NCBI GenBank assembly: GCA_958510875.1
Contig: OY294067.1
Span: 276,192,742-276,256,741 of the forward strand
Direction of reading: 5' to 3'
Length of the DNA stretch: 64,000 nucleotides
Origin: Endomychus coccineus
Taxonomy: Eukaryota; Arthropoda; Insecta; Coleoptera; Endomychidae
Part shown: positions 23,925 to 37,000 of the stretch, one piece after another
Numbering within the stretch: the stretch's first letter is position 1
How the letters are laid out: the number at the start of each line of letters is the position of its first letter
The notes under the pieces: generated by a model
The model's input: only the letters and a program-made list of their open reading frames with translations
What the model was told of the DNA's origin: nothing
Database searches by the model: none
Translations under genes and position numbers: made by a program

Positions 23925-24049
23925 TTGTAATACGATAATTACTTGGCTAATTTTCTTGGAATCTACTATTGAGTATTTGTAATATTTTTAGCCATTCACG
24001 AAGACTGTAATATTTTTTGTAATTAAATATCCGTCGAGTTATTTAACAG

Positions 24050-25680
24050 TTATTCTCAACTCCTATAGCCTAGGTCTAAGCTTCCATGGCACAACAGCTA
24101 TTCAATCAAACAATTGAAATTAAAAAGGTGAAAATGTTCGAAAAATATGTAAAAAACATGTTACGCACGCCAGGCTATTAAAATACAATAGTTTGGCTAT
24201 TGATAAGGAATTACTGAAATTAGGTCTCAAAATTGATTTATTTTTCAGAACTCTTACTTGAAATTCACATAATTCATAGTGAACAATGTACCATTGTTGT
24301 CTGTCGCGGACATTATGTGACTATCTATGAATCAGCTGTCTGTCATATAAACGTTACATATCTTGTTGAGGAGTAATGTGTTCTCTGTCATAGACTGTCT
24401 GAACTATGATGATGATCCATTAATCTATGGAACTGTGTTATGTAAATTGTACGTGATTATATCAGCTGTCAGAAACGTCAAAATATATCGAATCCCTTTC
24501 ACCCCGTTTGGAATTAAATTAAGTTTCGAAAAATCCGTTCTTTCTTGGTGGGTGCATACTCAGCTTGCCAAGATGGTGTAAGTAATCAACACCTTGGTCT
24601 ATCGCCGCAACGTGAAGTGTGTGCAGGTTCCCAATGTCAGCTGCAGGACCTGTCGAAAGGCGCCAGAGAGGTTTTCCACCTGCTGTCGGTATGTCCGACA
24701 AAAGCGGGCTCGGCGTACACCCATCGTCATAAAGCAACCCTACGGGTGCTGTATTACCATCCAAGGCACTCGTACGGAATAGAACAAAAGCCGGTGCTGC
24801 CGTGCATGCCAAGAGATATCGAGTCCGTTGTCGGAAACGAAAAATGCCAGATCTACTAGAATTACTCGTTTCCGACCGCCAGGTCCACACAAGCAAATAG
24901 GTGTGACGTTGTCCTCCTCGATAAACAAACCAAGACTATGTGTCATCGAATTCTCTGCTCTGGCAGAGAAGAACATAGTCTAGACAGAGGAGGAAAAATG
25001 AACAGTTTCAAGATCTCCTATTCGAGCTCCGCACGCTATACCCAGGCCACAAGGTCGTATTAGTGGTTCTGATCAACGGTGTTTTGGGCGGAATTCGATC
25101 ATTCCGGTCTGTAAGAACTCGGCGCAGATCTTGATAGACCTGATGCAGAAGGCTGCCATTAATTCTGGGTTAAATAAGACTCCTTAGGGCATACGATTTA
25201 GGAACCTGAAGCTACTTACCGGCAGGTGTGGAGTAGTTTCGTAGATTTTTAGCGTGTATCGAATTATTGAAAATCAATCTTTTAATAGTTATTAGTTTAT
25301 AATAGATTTTCATCACGTAATAGCTGGCTGATCCCATAAAAAAAATTTTATCACAAATTCATCTCCGTTCCTTCAAATTTGTCTTTGTGTAGATAGAGGA
25401 GATTTCAAACTTCATTTTAAAACAAGAACCAAGGGGAAGTACATTTTCTTAAAAAAAATTCTGCGAGATGTTCGTAAACAAAAATTGTTAGCCAGATTAA
25501 ACTATACATCATTTACTAAAAATTGCGTGCATTTCAAATCTTTGAAAATAGCAATTAACATATTTTTAGTAGTCAGCGTAACATGTTTTTCGCACGTTTT
25601 CACCTTTTTAATTTTAGGTGACCGATGAGGTACCTTTTATGCCATGAATGCTGGGACTGGGACTACTACGCTGATACAGA
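24050..25680. repeat. Pair of ~110-bp inverted repeats enclosing a LINE fragment
   Basis: 24050-24175 and 25560-25680 are diverged inverse copies (shared AAATTAAAAAGGTGAAAA, AACATGTTACG and CCATGGCA). They may be the ends of one transposon into which the GC-rich LINE piece at 24536-25195 was inserted. Confidence 0.45.
24536..25195 (+). mobile_element. C-terminal fragment of a non-LTR retrotransposon, GC-rich relative to its surroundings
   Basis: In broken frames the plus strand reads HLLSVCPTKAGSAYTHRHKA, then NYSFPTARSTQANRCDVVLL, DKQTKTMCVIEFSALAEKNI and LMQKAAINSGLNKT. This order (Cys motif, a PD-type VVLLD block, VIEFSALAE, closing helix) is that of the C-terminal domain of a widespread arthropod reverse-transcriptase family. 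Stops and frameshifts are present near 24980 and beyond. The minus-strand frames over the same stretch are shadows. The GC content stands out sharply from the flanks, which suggests a recent arrival or transfer from a different sequence context. Confidence 0.72.
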
Positions 25681-25689
25681 TTAATAGAA

Positions 25690-28600
25690 TGCACGTGAAT
25701 TAAATCACGTATTTGTATATTGTAGATATGCATCTGCAAAATTAAATTGAAACTAATGCCACAAAGAATTTAGAATAAATAGCGATCTCCCGTTTAATTG
25801 AAATAAATTTACTAATTCTTGAAGTATTCAAGAATATAACATGACAGCTAAATGCTAAATTAACACAATAATAATTAATAATGTGAATTCTAATAATGTA
25901 ATTAATCATTGGAGTGCTTTATACAATATGTGGACATAGCAGAGAATCAGGGTTTTACGTAAATTCAAACTTTTGCTACTTTTGATACAACTTGGCCTCA
26001 ATTGAATAAATTCATAAATTATAAAATAGTTAATACACAGGTTGGACAATTTACAAAATAATGGATGACCCAAGTTGAACTTATGGATTTGAATATTAGA
26101 AGTATGCAAGCATTATGACGCAGCATGGTCCTAATGTGAAAGATTTTCGTAATATTAGAGCTTTTGATGACAGGTTAGCAAACTTATCCATCATTATATG
26201 ATGCATCTTTTTTTTTCTTGTTTCCGCATATAACGCTAACATCGTTATATGCGGAAACCAGCAACCAACCATCTTCCACCAATTACTTCTATACTATACA
26301 GAAATCACATTCCACACTTCACTGTTCGCCCAATACTATATAGAATGTGTAGAAAGTATTGTAACAAGGTCATACCTTTGATTTTCTATTTTAAAATTGA
26401 AGATACTGATATAAACTCAGTATATGAATGTACATGTGTGTGGTACGGTTTTTCTCAGTTTTGCAGCAACAATGTTCGACTTACATTATTACCCTTCTCA
26501 ATGAAACCCATCCTCATGAAGTTTCCTCTTTCACCTGCGTACAGTTAAGGCGACAAAAATAAAAAATTAGCAGTTTCAAAGCCACATTATGTCCATCAAC
26601 AGTTTCGTTTGAACATCACTAGTTGAAAATTCGAATCTAATATTTCGTCATTGACCATAAAAATAATGCCCATAAATATTATTGTATGCCCACTTATAAT
26701 TTGAAAATAAGAGAAATTTTATTGGAACACATTCTCATTGACATTGTAACTATGAATTCTAAATTTAAAGACACAATGGGTGAGTGAATTATCCTCATTC
26801 TTAGCAAAATAAAGCCAGAGCCGAAACGCATCTAATAAAAAAATTCTAAGAAAACCCACAATCACATTTTATTCTATTCGTATGAAACAAAAGAAACTTT
26901 AAATAATTAATAATAATTAATAGGAAGAAATTGAATTCGATTAAATGCTACAATGATAGAATATATGGAATTCCAATATATCCACTTTGTGAATGTAATC
27001 AATAATATTAAGGTACTTAGTTACACAACATTTTAGCTACCAAGTTGAATTGTGTAGAAATATCATTTAATGGACATTTGTCATTCGCAATAAAAATAAG
27101 ACAAACAGCAGAGATCTACTTCAAGTATCGATACCATTTCGAGTTTTTCTGCTTGAAAGTATCTCTAATAAACATAAATGAAATTTATAAATATACATAA
27201 AATAAAACATTATTATAAATAACGTAAAATATGTACCATATACACATACCACGTGGTTGTTATTAAGAAGATAATATATTATAAGATTAATAAAAAAATA
27301 ATGATTAATTCGAAATTATCAAGAAGAATGTCTTTAGAATAAAAATTACATTTAGGAAGTATAATTTTTTTTTAATTTGATTCTTATATTGGTATATGTT
27401 AATTGCATTATTACAATAACGTTAAAATAAGACTGACCATTACATATAGCCAGTATTCTTTTATGAAAAGATATATTCGATGATTGAGATTTCAAAGATA
27501 GTAACAGGAGATTCTCATTTCTAATAAACAAATTCTACTATCTCTCACCCGAAAGATTAAAAAATGGATATTAATATTTTTTTCAAGCCCACAAATGGGG
27601 GCATTTTGACTAATCAATAATTATCATTTTTACGTTAACCAAAAATCATGGTTTTCGTAATTTGTGCGACTACGCATATTTCCTAATAGTGGTACAATCA
27701 GCTGTTCAATAAAAAATATAAAATAAGCTCATATTAAATTAATAACGAATTTTCTAAAAATTTCGAATAACCTATAACCTATCAGTAAATGTAAAAGTCT
27801 AAAATTGTTATTAAATTCAGAATATACTTATTGATTTGTTATTTAAAAGCATGGTTGGTTAATCCCAATATTATCTTGGTGTGTGGTAGCCATTAATTTT
27901 GATTCAATTCTTATCAGAATTATATTTGTTGAGAATACTTTATGACTAGCTTATGAGACATAAGTTATATTTATTAACTCATTCTGAGTATACCAAACCT
28001 GGTAAAACAAAAGTATATATTGCTATTGAAGTGTAAATTTCTATTATCCAATTGCATTCGACAAAATTTGTTATTCTATTGTTACTTTTCTATTTTTCTT
28101 CAGCTCAGCTCTGCAAACCTACATACAAATCACACTTAAAGCTAAGAATTCAACCACTTCCGATTGACTAGAACATATAGATAGTACTAAAAAGGTTAAT
28201 TGAAAATTACTATTCGATATAATATAACTTGTTAACTCAATTCCGGATGTGTATATAATACAGATTTAATATAAAAGATTACTATTTCATCACTACAAAT
28301 ATTTCAGACTTTCACTAATTATGTTTGGCAGAATTATTCTCCTCTAATTAATCAAAAGTATCGAGCTAGAAATCCTCATACAAGCAAGACTAGTAATCAA
28401 GGAGAAACAGTATACAGACTGCATTTAAATCTGTGCGAGAGAGATTCGACAAAGATGGGGATGAATGGGCGTTTTATTCGTATTTCGCTTTGCTAGTTTC
28501 TCTTGTAAAACAACTGACTCACTCGCAAGACTCCCATACACTGACATAAACCAAAGAGATGTAATTTTCAATTATAATCTCTCTGATATAAACTCGAATC

Positions 28601-29139
28601 AATTGGTTATGCTCAATTGTTCGAAATATTCTGTCATTCTTAATGTAATATATGTTTCTATCAAGACTGAGACAGGAAAACAAACTCGGATCATGAGAAA
28701 AACGTCACCCATGGAACCTATATAAACTCCCGTGAAACATAACCTCTCTAACAACAAACATTTACAACACGCGAATTGTTTAGCATCGCCACTTCGAAGT
28801 TCGAACTAAGATTCTTATCTCCTGTCTCTTTGGTTTCTGATTATTACAACCCTTACGGAAGGTATTTCTTTAATTCATAATAAGTAAATTAGTATTCATT
28901 ATTCAGTCGATACGATTTAAAAAAAATTGAAGCTCATCTTATGATCATTCAGCATTAAAGGAATTGACGCATTTTCTTTCCAAAACTTTGTTGAACTTGT
29001 GGGGTGCCCTGAAAATACAAACTATATTTCCCCTTGTCTCTATTAACGGAATAAATCGAAAGATTTATCTAACTGAGAAAAATAAATTAGCGATTCGAAA
29101 TGACAGATCAGCTGACAAAACAATGGTGATAACAAACAT
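25690..29139. other. Gene-free AT-rich interval
   Basis: 3.4 kb with no domain-bearing frame and no RNA gene seen. It contains the perfect palindrome at 26220-26258. A 60-bp block near 25275-25335, just upstream, resembles 45447-45505 (ACTTTTAATAGTTATT...TTTTCAT..CGTAATAGC type). Confidence 0.5.
26220..26258. repeat. Perfect 16-bp inverted repeat with 7-base loop
   Basis: GTTTCCGCATATAACG at 26220-26235 is followed by loop CTAACAT and the exact inverse at 26243-26258. It is isolated; no transposon ends were found around it. An 11-base T run lies just upstream. Confidence 0.9.
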
Positions 29140-29147
29140 ATTTCGGA

Positions 29148-29424
29148 CAAAGAGTTCTATATAGAGTAGACAAGTAATGTGTTAAGCATAGGAAAGCGCT
29201 GGTAAGTTGATGGACATTCTGTCCTTCTCGCACCTGTAGTGGCGCTCTCACTCGCACGGTCTGCCCTTCTACACCGACTCAACACCATTCATCGTAAGAT
29301 TCGATTACATAAATCACAATGTTTACGTGCGAGTGAGAGCGCAGTACATGTGCGAGAAGGACAGAATTTCCATCAACTTATCAGTGAAAAGCTTAGTAGT
29401 CTACTCTATATAAAGAACTCTTTG
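29148..29424. mobile_element. 277-bp hAT-type MITE with 8-bp target-site duplication
   Basis: The direct repeat ATTTCGGA lies at 29140-29147 and 29425-29432. The ends begin CAAAGAGTTCT and are inverted copies. The inverted arms are long (about 100 bp: ATAGAGTAGAC, then AAGTTGATGG, then TCCTTCTCGCAC and CGCTCTCACTCGCAC). There is no coding capacity. The eight-base duplication and C-A...T-G ends point to mobilisation by a hAT transposase. Confidence 0.92.
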
Positions 29425-29432
29425 ATTTCGGA

Positions 29433-30860
29433 CCTAAGCATACGGCAAACATTTTCTATAGGGACGTAGTGAAATAGTTCGAATATGCAACCAACAGGGC
29501 AATGAGAAAATATTGGGCACATAACAAAGAACTTACGACAACTCAAATTATGCATAGGGAACTCATGAATTACTAGAGCTAATAACAAACCAGCACCACT
29601 GAAAGCCTCTTCACAAGATCACAAGAGCACAACACTGTCCACTGAAGAAACACTTGCACATAATAGTTGTAGAAAAACCTACGCAGACTGTGCGTGAGAC
29701 ATCGTCACATTTACTATGTCTAGTGCTGGACTACTTTGGTGACACCGAGATGATACCAATGACATTCTTCAAGGAGACAGGACTGATAAGCGAAAACCAA
29801 TAATCACATGGGGACAAGCACAAAAGGACTTTTAGGCCCCAGTGCTGAGTACTAATACTACAATAATTATAATAACATGAATTATCGAAAGATCTGAAAT
29901 TTGAATCATTTGCAACTACACGACATATATGGTTGCGTACGAGATGGATTCATGATTGGTTCAATTCGAGTATAGTTCATTTCCATGCAATAAAACTAGC
30001 TTAAATCTAGAGTCTGCCCAGAAACCGTCTGAACTATATTTGTCTTAGGATTCAGTATAGCATCCATTACGGTTCAAAATAATAACGGGTTAAGAGATGT
30101 TCAAGGGTTTAAAGCTCCTATATCGGTTTCTGAAGCTGTATTTAAAATAAAGTCAATGGAAACGAAACGAATTTCCTTTTAATATCGTAAAAATCCAAAG
30201 AATTCAAACGATCTTCGAGGAAAGACCTCCACTTGCTATTTTTAACCTGGAGGGATATAACAATCCTATCCTCAAGTTCCCGGTACTTGCGCTCGTATCA
30301 TAATTTTGAATTTGCATTTCACTGAATACTAATATTTTCTAACAAATTCCTTTTGGAAACACCAAAGGAAGTTCCTGTTTACATGCTTGATACAATGATA
30401 ATGTAAGATCTGTTAACATAGGTTACGCGTATCTGGATGATATATAGTTGTTTGTAGTAGTGACGACCTTCCAACATGACAATAATCTTTATTATACTAT
30501 AAAGCGGATACTGAAAGTTCAATTGTTCCTCATCAAAACGTTTTCAAAGTAGTTTTTTGGAATGTCAGACAACATCGAAGCTTCGGAGATCTATTTCATT
30601 GGATTATTCTGTATACTCATGCTCATGCCTGACAATGCTTTGACAGTTTCACAATAATTCACAATGTCCTGCGGATAAGCAGTCTTCAAAATTGAACGCC
30701 ATTTGAGGTGCGAATATTCTTAATAGTATAGTCATATTATTATGACAATATAAAACGAAGTGAACAGTTCTTGCAAACATAATTAGCAATATTATAAAAA
30801 AAATTAAACCTCATAAGTTCATAACAAAACTACAAACACAACAAACTTATACTAAATTGG
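29433..30860. other. Gene-free interval downstream of the BTB gene
   Basis: No supported coding or RNA feature. The 3' UTR of the isoform ending at 30864 should occupy its right part. Confidence 0.45.
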
Positions 30861-30863
30861 ATT

Positions 30864-31078
30864 TCACTGCGAATCAGGTTGGTCGACATGCTCCACTTGT
30901 TTACGATGATGATACATATGGACTCGTAGACAGCTACGATTACGCATTGTTTTACCACAAACACTACAGTCTAGATTACTTGTATTATCTTCATGTTTAT
31001 CACGTACATGAACTTTTAAATTATAACGATTCACGAATTTCCTGTCACAATAGGGGCAGTATACGTGAGGTTTGGCAT
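30864..31078 (-). CDS. Alternative terminal exon of the BTB gene: C2H2 finger pair 3
   Basis: Acceptor TTCTGGAG|AT, then 71 codons: AKPHVYCPYCDRKFVNRYNL, closed by HVRDKH; second finger CSVCGKTMRNRSCLRVHMYHH. Spacings are Cys-X2-Cys and His-X3-4-His. The first two bases join the preceding exon's G to give Asp. It lies 14.5 kb downstream of the common exons. Confidence 0.82.
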
Positions 31079-34000
31079 CTCCAGAATAGAATAACATATC
31101 TGGAAGAACATAACATATAATGAAAACATAAAATTGAACCACATTTAATATTACCTGGACTATATACAAAAGCTACCCCTGCACACCAATGATTTTTAAA
31201 CGGTCTGTTTTGTTATTTCTTAGAATAGCCCAGTCAAAGTTAAAAAATAGAAAATATTTGAAAACAAAGCTTCACTTTTAAATACTTTATAATTAAATGT
31301 AGAAAAAGTTTACCGCCCTGAATGTTGCAAGAGCAAAATATTGAAAAATTCTTGAGAGCTGACATCGAAGAAAGAATAAACTATTACGTTTGTGATTATG
31401 TAGAGGATATGGAAAAACTATAAGCATAACTTTTTTGAATCTACATAGCTGATCTGATAGAATAAAATCAGTGAAACTTTAAGACCTAGAATGTGTTTTA
31501 TACGAAATGATTTTATGCTTTATTTGTTCAAATATACTGTACTAAATTCGATATATCAGTATTGCTAAATCATAAGCTAAAGTGGTTATTCCAAAGAAAA
31601 TTAGCCGTCAAATAGTGAAAAAAAATTCAAAATTGCAATGGTTGCAACAGTAAAACCTTTAAATTTTGCAATTTTTGAATAAAATCATAATAACAATTAC
31701 CATTTAGCAATATGAATGTAACTAGATTTTCTTTTCAATTAAATGAAAAAACAAGTGTAATATGAAGTTTTTTTCGCTCTATCGAATGGAATGATAAAAT
31801 TTGTGTCCCTCCCGTCTTCGCCCCAACAAATGCGCCTCGGTAATAGCACTCTGATAAATGTGGTCCGACAAATGCACCCACATGTAAATTTATATATTTC
31901 CAATTATACTTCGCACATACAGAAACCGCCATTGAAAGTATTAGCTTCTATAGTTAGGCGTGGATTAAATAGTGTTTGTCCACGACTATTGTATAAAATA
32001 TGCATAATGCATGTGTTTCCTCAAGCATAATGATATCCATTAATCACTAGTTTATAATGAAATCATTATTCACTACAATCAATATGACAAACATGATAGT
32101 ATAACGTATAGACAAATACGATAAAAATAGAGCGTGCTATGAAACCTCAAGTCAGATCGAATTTAATTTGAAACGTCAACAATTTGTTGGTTCGACTTGT
32201 TTCAACAGCAAAGTTTATTAGTATCAAAGTATTATTTATGGGTCGTGGACAAAGTATAGTATTCTACTTGCAAATTATGGCTATTATCCACGTGAATAAT
32301 AGCCACCATAATATGCTCGTTGAATAATATACTATTATTCTCCCCTAACCTTATTACTTAAGTGTGCTATTGTTTCCTACAGAAGAAAATCTTCGACTTC
32401 TCCAACAATATCGTCATTAGTTTGTTGGTGGTACGTTTAAGCTTTCACCTGAAGTATTGAAGATACACGGTTTAACTGAGAAAAAAGTACTTTCACGCTA
32501 ATGTAGTAATAATGCAAAATAAACGAGTCACACGATCATATTTTCGAAAAATTTTTGTTTTGCAAGTATGTGCCTTTAAAAACAATCCAGAATGCTGTAT
32601 TACTAGTATTCTCAGACGACTGGATGTCTCAATCTAGGAATTCACCTTTAACTAGAACGCATTAAAATTCAGTTCTGTTTTGACACCCATCTAAAGCAGG
32701 CAACCTTGAAGATTTTTGTAAACGTGGAAAAAACATTAGACAAACCAAAGCATCGCTTGTTAAACATCGGAACTCCTCACCATCGATTGGAACGATTCAC
32801 AAGTGGTTTACTGATCTTCGTTGTGGTAGTATTACCACAAAGGACGTCGAATATTCTGGTCGTCCAATTGAGGTTACAACGCCAGAAATCGTCGAAAAAA
32901 TCCATATGATATTGGACGATCGGCGAGTTAAAGTGCACGAGATTGATGAGGCTACGGGCATCTCAACATAATTTTGCCTACATTTTTGAATGCGAGAAAG
33001 CTATCTGCCAGATGGGTGCCGCATTTGCTCTCTATTGACAACAAGCGCGACCGAGTGTCAACTTCAAAAAAGTGTTTGGCCATGTTCAAGCGCGATATGG
33101 ACTTTTTGCTCCGTTTTGTAACCATGGACGAAACATGGATCCATCACAACACACCAGAAACCAAAGGACAGTCGAAACAGTGAACTTGTCCTGGCGAATC
33201 GAAGCCGAAAAAGGTCAAAGTAGGTTGATTGGTCATGAAACTCATGGTTTTTGGGGATGCACACGGTATCGTCCATATATATTACCTTGAAAATGGCAAA
33301 ACAATCACCGGGGTATATTATTGGATTACTATTGGATCGATTCGACGTCCATTTGAAGCGAAAGCGGCCGCAATTTGGCTAAGAAACGGCGCATAGGTCC
33401 GCAATCGCAAAATTACTTAAACAACAACAAAATCAATTTGAGGTACAACTATGTTCGTCTCCGAACTGGATTTTGGCGACTAGAAGCATCCAAAAATAAC
33501 AGACGTATAAAATATTCGTGCAAAAATTGAAACTACGTTATCAATTATTTGATTGGATTGTCGTATAATTAGAAATAAATGAAGGTATATATGAAATGTA
33601 TTTGTGCTCAATAAATTGATTATTTGATGGAATATGTTTCAGTCTTTATTTCGAATAACCTTGGTCAATAAAGTTAAAATTATAAACTGAGAAGGATAAT
33701 GGTATTTGTGCACAATAAATTCATTATTTGTTTATATGTTGTATGTTTTATTCTTTGATACATTATTTTTGTTGGCGCGCATTTGACACGGAGGACTCAT
33801 GTCCGGGGCGCTTTTGTCCGAGGACATTTCTGCGAGGGGTAATATGGATCTCATTCGGAAACAATTGACAATTCAATTTCGAAAACCGCAAGTACAAGAC
33901 GAAAATTGACTTCCAAAATTTTATTGTAGGTACTTATCAATAATAACATGTTTATAAGCTCTACAAACGAAAATAAATAAATGAGAATTATCATTTTTAT

Positions 34001-37000
34001 ACGCATATTCCAAGACATACCAGCTAAACTATTTGCAGTGAAACCAACCTTGTACCTTTTTGTAACTTATGATTTACCAAAATTGGGTTATCAAATTATG
34101 TAAAACCGGTATTTAGTACTGGCTATTTGTGAGAAATGAACATCTTATATTAATATAAATCTTCATAAATGCACTGACAAAAGATAATTGCATCTTTGCA
34201 AATATGTAATATCATTTTAACACTTCATGTCAATAAATAAAGTGAACTAGCATTGAATATTCGATTACGATAGTTGTTAATTAGGTTATAATGTACTCCC
34301 CCTTTGTTAACACAGCAAATAGCAGACATGGAAAGTTAGTGCAAAATCCCAAAATCTAAGCAATAATCTTTACTATCATACGGAAATGAAATAAGATTGA
34401 CATATTCTTAGTATTTCAAATTATTCTATTAAGTCATTCCAAAATCATAATCAAGATACCACACAAAAAATAAAATCAACCTTATGTAATATTTGGCCAT
34501 AATTAAATAATACAGTGAACAATAAGAGGGGCAATTGGAGAAGTTTCAAGCTATTTTAATGAGTTATGGTTCGAAAGTCTGAAAATATAGAATCAACTAC
34601 TCGATACTTTATGAAATTTAGTGAATCAAGTATCTTAAATTCGATGTGAAACATAACAAAAACATTTTTTCATGTTTTACTCAATGGTAAAACAAAAGAT
34701 TTAACCCATCTGCAAAATTGCAATAAATATATATTACAGATATTTCATCAATATAATGAACCATCTGAATTATTTATGATTCATTATCACACAAGATTTA
34801 AAAAGATAAATATTAATAACAATAATGAAAAGGTAAAAGAATGTTCAACAAAACAACATGTTTGTTTCAATATTTTATTGACAGAAAGAAATACATTTAT
34901 AAGGCACTTAGGTATTCAAGAAAATAATACTATACTATCTCAAAATATGTGTTATTATTAGTATCACAAACACAATTTAATATAAATTAAACACTTCTAC
35001 ATATAGTTATATAATAACACTTTGGTTGAGAGTGGCTAGAAACTCCCTCTTTGGTAGAGAAGTTGATGAGTAACTCACATATTTATTTTTCAAGTTATTT
35101 GATCTTATTTCCACAGTATTTGCATATTTTAAAGCACATGTTGTTTGGCTATTAATATTAGCAACTTATTCAAACAGAATGTACTTGAAAATATGAAAAA
35201 TTAAGAATAAAAGAAAAAACATGATGAATATACATTGTATTCAAATTCAACCATGAGAACTAACGGATGATGGACAAAGCATAATTACTAATTTAATACT
35301 GCAAAACTCCTAGATTCTTTCATTGCATTATTATAGCCAAAAAAGTTTATTTTATTATATTTTGTAAATTATTACCTCAAATACAAGAGATGAATGAAAG
35401 AAACTATCAACTCTATAAAAAATCAATTGGTTTTTTTTTAAATAGTACTGTAGATGAACAAAACGGTGAATTAGAATTTAAATCAGTTTTAACAATGAAG
35501 AATCAAGTAAATTTAATAATAACAATAGATATTGCTAAAGCTATGTGTCCACTCTGAAGATATTGCAATGAATACATGCATACTCAAAACTCTTAATATT
35601 AATAAAAATGTTTTGCTTAATTGTAAGTTATTATATGTATGTATTAAATAATTTATCTTCATAACACAAAGAATAGATATAGGAATTTATTGCATGGATT
35701 TTAAAACTAATGAACTAACTTTTTATTTTGTAATCCAGTGAATACAATATAACTAACAATAACAATAAATATAATAACCTATTGAGATATTCAATGGAAA
35801 ATTATGCCAATAAAAGCTTTCCATGTTTTAACAAAGATAGGTGAACAACAAAGTTTCATACTGCCCATTCTCAGAAATAATTCCACCCAACCATACATGG
35901 TAATATAATAAATTTCTAAACTCATTGTTATTCTATATATTTAGTTGTTATTTTACATATTACAACCAAAAATTTTAAGATAAATTATTTTCACACAATT
36001 AATCTATGTCTTAAGTCATAGATTAATTGTGTGAAAATAATGTACCTGCTCAAAAACAAAAAGAATGCTACTGAAATATAATTTAATCTATGAGAGAACA
36101 AATTTTTATCGACGAATCCATATTATACCATTAATTAGTATCAAAGTATGTACTGCGCATCATCCAGCATAACTCGGAAAAATGTGCAGTATCCTTGGTA
36201 AAAATTAATTCCCCCCCCCCAAATTTCTGTTGCAATTTTAAACTTCAACAAGTTGCCAAATTTATTAGAAGAAATAGAAACCATGGATAAAGCAGTGAAA
36301 AAAAATAAGCGGTTGACTGACAATATGTATAACTATTTTCCATTGTGGAAATTAGCACTATAAATGAGAAAGTTATCTTCATCAAAACAGGAAAAATAAT
36401 CAACATATATTATTTACATTATGAAACGTTTTCAGTCACTTCAAGTAAACCTATAATTTGTACCAAATAAACAGAAATAGCAAGATTTTTGAAAAAATAT
36501 TTTGCAATTACACCAAACAGCATCACAAAGAAAATCTACACCTGGAATTTCATCTCTTTTTATTATTAATTATTATAAAATATGATTTACGTAATTTATA
36601 ATTTAAATTTGATACTATGAAATCAAAAATAAATATCAGGACTAAGTGTTACAGTTTGCATCTTCAAGGTGTATAACATAATACACCGATGGTTTATGTG
36701 ATGATTATAGACTATAAAAGAGTTTACACTGTGGATACACTAGTAACACTATAAATAACAAAAAATAATCACCCTTATACACTAAAAATACTCTTAAAGT
36801 ATCATCAGAGTAAACTAAATTATAAATGAAAATGTGCCTGTTTAAATACTATTTGGGGATAATAATGCAAGCAAGAGATTAATCGAAATTTATGCAAATT
36901 GCTTTTTCGTTTATACATTTTCTTGTAAATTAATAACTTTTCCTTCTAGATATTTGTCCGTACTGTGTTTTAATAGCGATAAACTTTCTTGAGAAATGTT

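Noticed and set aside
24519..24976. Two long minus-strand frames (125 and 78 codons)
   Set aside because: Shadows of the GC-rich non-LTR fragment; GC-rich DNA has few stops. The plus-strand reading carries the recognisable motifs.
28465..28725. 86-codon plus-strand frame
   Set aside because: No recognisable domain and no supporting exon structure in a gene-free region.
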